Assembly: GCA_027577415.1 (NCBI GenBank)
Contig: JANBQS010000392.1
Span: 1 to 19,073 of the forward strand
Length of the DNA stretch: 19,073 bases
Origin: Coemansia sp. RSA 922
Lineage: Eukaryota; Kickxellomycota; Kickxellomycetes; Kickxellales; Kickxellaceae
Reading direction: 5' to 3'
Shown: piece after piece, positions 16,601 through 19,073 of the stretch
How positions within the stretch are numbered: the stretch's first letter is position 1
How the letters are laid out: each line of letters begins with the position of its first letter
The notes under the pieces: generated by a model
What the model saw: the letters and a program-made list of their open reading frames with translations, nothing else
The model's database searches: none
What the model was told of the DNA's origin: nothing
Program-made: the position numbers and the translations under genes

Positions 16601-17611
16601 CTTGCCCACAATGACTTTCAGGCTACTAGCTGAGATTAATGACATCCGCAATCTAGTTGAGCGCGATCCAGAAGCACCATACGTAATTGATAGCTGTCGG
16701 CCATCTGCACAATGGCCATCCAATGGCAAAATTGAGTTCCGCGATTTTAGCATGAAGTATGGCGCAGATCTAAACTACGCTCTGAAGAACGTCAACTTGA
16801 CCATCAACCCAGGAGAGAAGATTGGTATTGTTGGACGGACTGGCGCTGGTAAGTCTTCTTTGGCTAAGGTTCTGTTCAGATTGATTCACGAAAATACCAG
16901 CGGCTCAATTTTGATCGATGGACAGGATATTTCTGAATTTGGTGTTGGCGACTACAGACCACGACTGGGCATGATTCCTCAGGAGTCGACTATGCTTGAC
17001 GGTTCAATCAGACACAATTTGGATCCACTGAATCAGTTTGACATTGAAAAATGTGGGCGGCATTGATAAAGTGCAACATGGCCAAGGTTGTTTCAACTCA
17101 GCTTTCTTCAGGTACCTATCCCAATGAAGAGGTATACGATAGTAGTGAAGAGGGACGTAAGAGAAAGCAATGGAATCAAGCAGGCTTGATGAAGCGAGTG
17201 TTACTATTTGTTCTAAAGAAAGTGCCAAAACCAGTGGATTTGTCGCAATTTACTTTCTCTCGTGGACTGGATAGAACGGCGAACTGGTGCTTTGGAGGCG
17301 CTAGCAGTGGTCAGAAACAACTATTCAGTCTATGTCGTGTAATTATGCGCAAGCGCAAAATTATAGTTCTTGATGAAGCCACCGCCAATGTCGATTTGGA
17401 GACAGACAAGTCCGTCCAAGAGCTGATTCGCAAGGAATTTAGCGATTGCACTGTGCTGACCATCGCCCATCGCCTAGAAACTATTATGAATAGTGATCGC
17501 ATTATTGTCATGGACAAGGGCACCATTGCTGAAATTGGCACACCTGAAGAATTGCTTGCCAAAGACGGAATGTTTGCGCAGCTAGTCAAGACCAGTGACT
17601 TTGGCCAATAA
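13632..17611 (+). pseudogene. ABCC (MRP/YCF1)-type ABC transporter, disrupted
   Basis: Full ABCC layout TMD1-NBD1-TMD2-NBD2, normally a membrane exporter of glutathione conjugates, metals or other organic anions. Conserved similarity begins around FDDLWPLPE (about 13810). NBD1 has Walker A GKTGAGKSS (14994-15020), Q-loop YLEQQPW, signature ISGGQRARLALAR (from 15264) and Walker B DIYFLDDPLSAVDA. NBD2 has Walker A GRTGAGKSS (from 16833), a degenerate signature ASSGQKQ (about 17297-17317), Walker B IIVLDEATANVDLETD and H-loop AHRL. Defects: no in-frame ATG until the first transmembrane region, because the frame opens after a TGA at 13629-13631; a TAA at 14739-14741 inside the TMD1-NBD1 linker with the same frame resuming at once; and a one-base loss in the A-run at 17047-17051 that shifts the frame before MWAALIKCN. 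The rest of about 1320 codons is open, so inactivation is recent, or the lesions are sequence errors. No TMD0 is present. Confidence 0.82.
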
Positions 17612-17835
17612 AGCTAGGTAGCTTTACAAGCACTATCAGGGCACATATTGACAAGACTTCATTTCAAAACAAGTAAATTTTTTTAGAAACAGATTGGGTG
17701 GTTGAGACATTCTTCGCGATGGCCCACAAGTTCAATACGTGCTTGATATAACCTAAAGTTACAAAAACGTGTGGACGAGTAGTTTTTAATGGAATCAATC
17801 GATGTTTAATATACAATTTATTGTCACTATCTCGT

Positions 17836-19073
17836 ATGCCCACTCTGATCTTAGATAACGGCTCATATTCAATCAAAGGCGGGTACGCGACGGATGACTG
17901 CCCACGGTTGATCCCCAACGTTATCACTCGCACCAAACGTACTAAGCGGGTCTATGTTGGCGATTTGATCGATACTAGCACAGATATTTCGGGCCTGTAT
18001 TATCGCTCACCGTTTGAACGTGGATTTCTTACAAAGTGGGACTGCGAGCTGGCTGTCTGGGACCGCGTGTTTAGCAACGATGTGCTGGGATGTACTCCTA
18101 TTTCAACAGATCTTATCATCAGCGAACCAATGTTTAACTTTGGCCAGATTCAGCGATCTGTTGACGAGATTGTTTTTGAAGAGTACAGGTTTGCTTCCCT
18201 TGTTCGAGCGCCAGCTACACGTTTGGCGGCAATAGGAGCTGGGCATACGATATATGGAGACAATGGCGGAGAGCCAGAATGCGTACTGGTCGTAGATATC
18301 GGGCATTCTTTTGCATACGTGGTACCGTACTTCCAGGGAAGACAAATCTCGGAGGGAGTTCGTCGTGTAGATGTTGGTGGGCGTATGTTGACTAGCTACC
18401 TCAAGGAGACGGTGTCGTTCCGGTACTGGGATATGATGGACGAGACATATATAATGAACGCTGTCAAGGAAAAGTGTTGCTTTGTTTCTAGCGACTTTTA
18501 TCGAGATTTGGACGCTGCGCGTGGATGCATAGGCGGACGCAGTGGCAAAAACTCTCTCGGATTAGAGTACGTGCTACCGGATTTTACGAATTCCAAATGT
18601 GGCTACATCAAGGGTCAAGGCGGTGAGGCCGAACAGCAAGCGATGGATACAGAGGCACAGGTGCTACCACTGTGCAACGAGCGGTTTGCAATCCCTGAGG
18701 CCTTGTTCCACCCTGTCGACGTGGGTCTCGAACAGGGCGGCATACACCAGGCCGTGGTACAAGCTGTCATGGCGTGCAACGAGAATCTGCGCGGAGTGTT
18801 GATGGCTAACATCCTTTTGGTCGGCGGAACGGCGGCGCTACCGGGGCTTCAGCAGCGACTGCAGAGCGAAGTGCAAGCTATGTCGCCCTATCGAGTATGT
18901 ATCAGCATCCCAAAAGATCCGGCCACAGGAGCGTGGCAAGGCGGTCGGATGCTAGCACAAGGCCAGACAGTACCGGAGGAGGCATCATACACGCCGGCAA
19001 CTGTGGCTGAGTGGCGGCTAACGCGCGCCCAGTACCAAGAGTTGGGACCGGACCGAGCCGCCGCACATTTTAT
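17836..19073 (+). CDS. ARP6: Actin-related protein ARP6, last few residues cut by window edge
   Basis: Nuclear actin-related protein of the SWR1/SRCAP remodelling complex, which exchanges H2A for H2A.Z; it pairs with Swc6 and supports nucleosome binding. The frame starts at ATG 17836 and stays open for 412 codons to the right edge, so no stop is seen. Matches to human ACTR6 run throughout: MPTLILDNGSYSIKGGY at the N-terminus (phosphate-1 loop), SGLYYRSPFERGFL near 52-65, TEP-like ISEPMFNF, VFEEYRF, VDIGHSFAYVVPY (phosphate-2 loop), RVDVGGRMLT, CCFVSSDFYRDLD, NERFAIPEALF and LVGGTAALPG. Human ACTR6 is 396 residues and ends a few residues after the block matching the last visible codons here, so very little is missing. 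No intron is needed. The gene starts 224 bases after the ABC relic, in the same direction. Confidence 0.94.
   Translation, partial: MPTLILDNGSYSIKGGYATDDCPRLIPNVITRTKRTKRVYVGDLIDTSTDISGLYYRSPFERGFLTKWDCELAVWDRVFSNDVLGCTPISTDLIISEPMFNFGQIQRSVDEIVFEEYRFASLVRAPATRLAAIGAGHTIYGDNGGEPECVLVVDIGHSFAYVVPYFQGRQISEGVRRVDVGGRMLTSYLKETVSFRYWDMMDETYIMNAVKEKCCFVSSDFYRDLDAARGCIGGRSGKNSLGLEYVLPDFTNSKCGYIKGQGGEAEQQAMDTEAQVLPLCNERFAIPEALFHPVDVGLEQGGIHQAVVQAVMACNENLRGVLMANILLVGGTAALPGLQQRLQSEVQAMSPYRVCISIPKDPATGAWQGGRMLAQGQTVPEEASYTPATVAEWRLTRAQYQELGPDRAAAHF

Noticed and set aside
17609..17626. Inverted repeat TAAAGCTA-GG-TAGCTTTA overlapping the ABC transporter stop
   Set aside because: Arms of eight bases with a two-base loop, AT-rich, at a eukaryotic locus; there is no support for a terminator or protein site.

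Overview
The window is nuclear DNA of a fungus. It has compact genes, few short GT-AG introns, T-rich and A-rich promoter tracts, and an opisthokont gene set (tRNA splicing endonuclease, PUS1, GET4, CTF8, DNA polymerase eta, an ABCC transporter, ARP6). An early-diverging lineage such as Kickxellomycotina is my best guess, from the overall style of the proteins and the bacterial-type deoxyribose-phosphate aldolase. That placement is inference and was not tested.

Layout from left to right. Minus strand: a SEN2-like tRNA splicing endonuclease subunit running off the left edge (to 902), a geranylgeranyl diphosphate synthase (1022-1927) and a PUS1 tRNA pseudouridine synthase (2178-3764). A 637-base divergent promoter region follows. 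Plus strand: deoxyribose-phosphate aldolase (4402-5133), GET4 (5307-6302) and CTF8 (6505-6849). CTF8 converges, 44 bases apart, on a minus-strand gene (6894-8903) that encodes an SPX domain, two ACT domains and a SerB-type phosphoserine phosphatase in one uninterrupted reading frame. A 584-base divergent promoter separates it from a three-exon DNA polymerase eta (9488-13195) with a very long disordered tail, a UBZ finger and a degenerate PIP box. Next is an ABCC-type ABC transporter with no ATG in the conserved N-terminal frame, one in-frame stop and one frameshift (about 13632-17611), probably a recent pseudogene or a gene with sequence errors. The window ends in ARP6 (17836 to the right edge).

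There is no operon or single pathway. The genes are housekeeping functions: tRNA processing (SEN2, PUS1), isoprenoid supply, deoxyribose catabolism, tail-anchored protein insertion (GET4), PCNA-linked replication and repair (CTF8, Pol eta), serine synthesis and chromatin (ARP6). SEN2 and ARP6 are open at the window edges, so a scan for ORFs closed by a stop misses both.

The most interesting object is the SPX-ACT-ACT-SerB protein. The SPX domain is the eukaryotic sensor of inositol pyrophosphates and phosphate status. Here it keeps the basic ligand-binding pattern and is joined to an intact serine-pathway phosphatase with a bacterial SerB2-like layout. This suggests direct coupling of phosphate signalling to serine biosynthesis.
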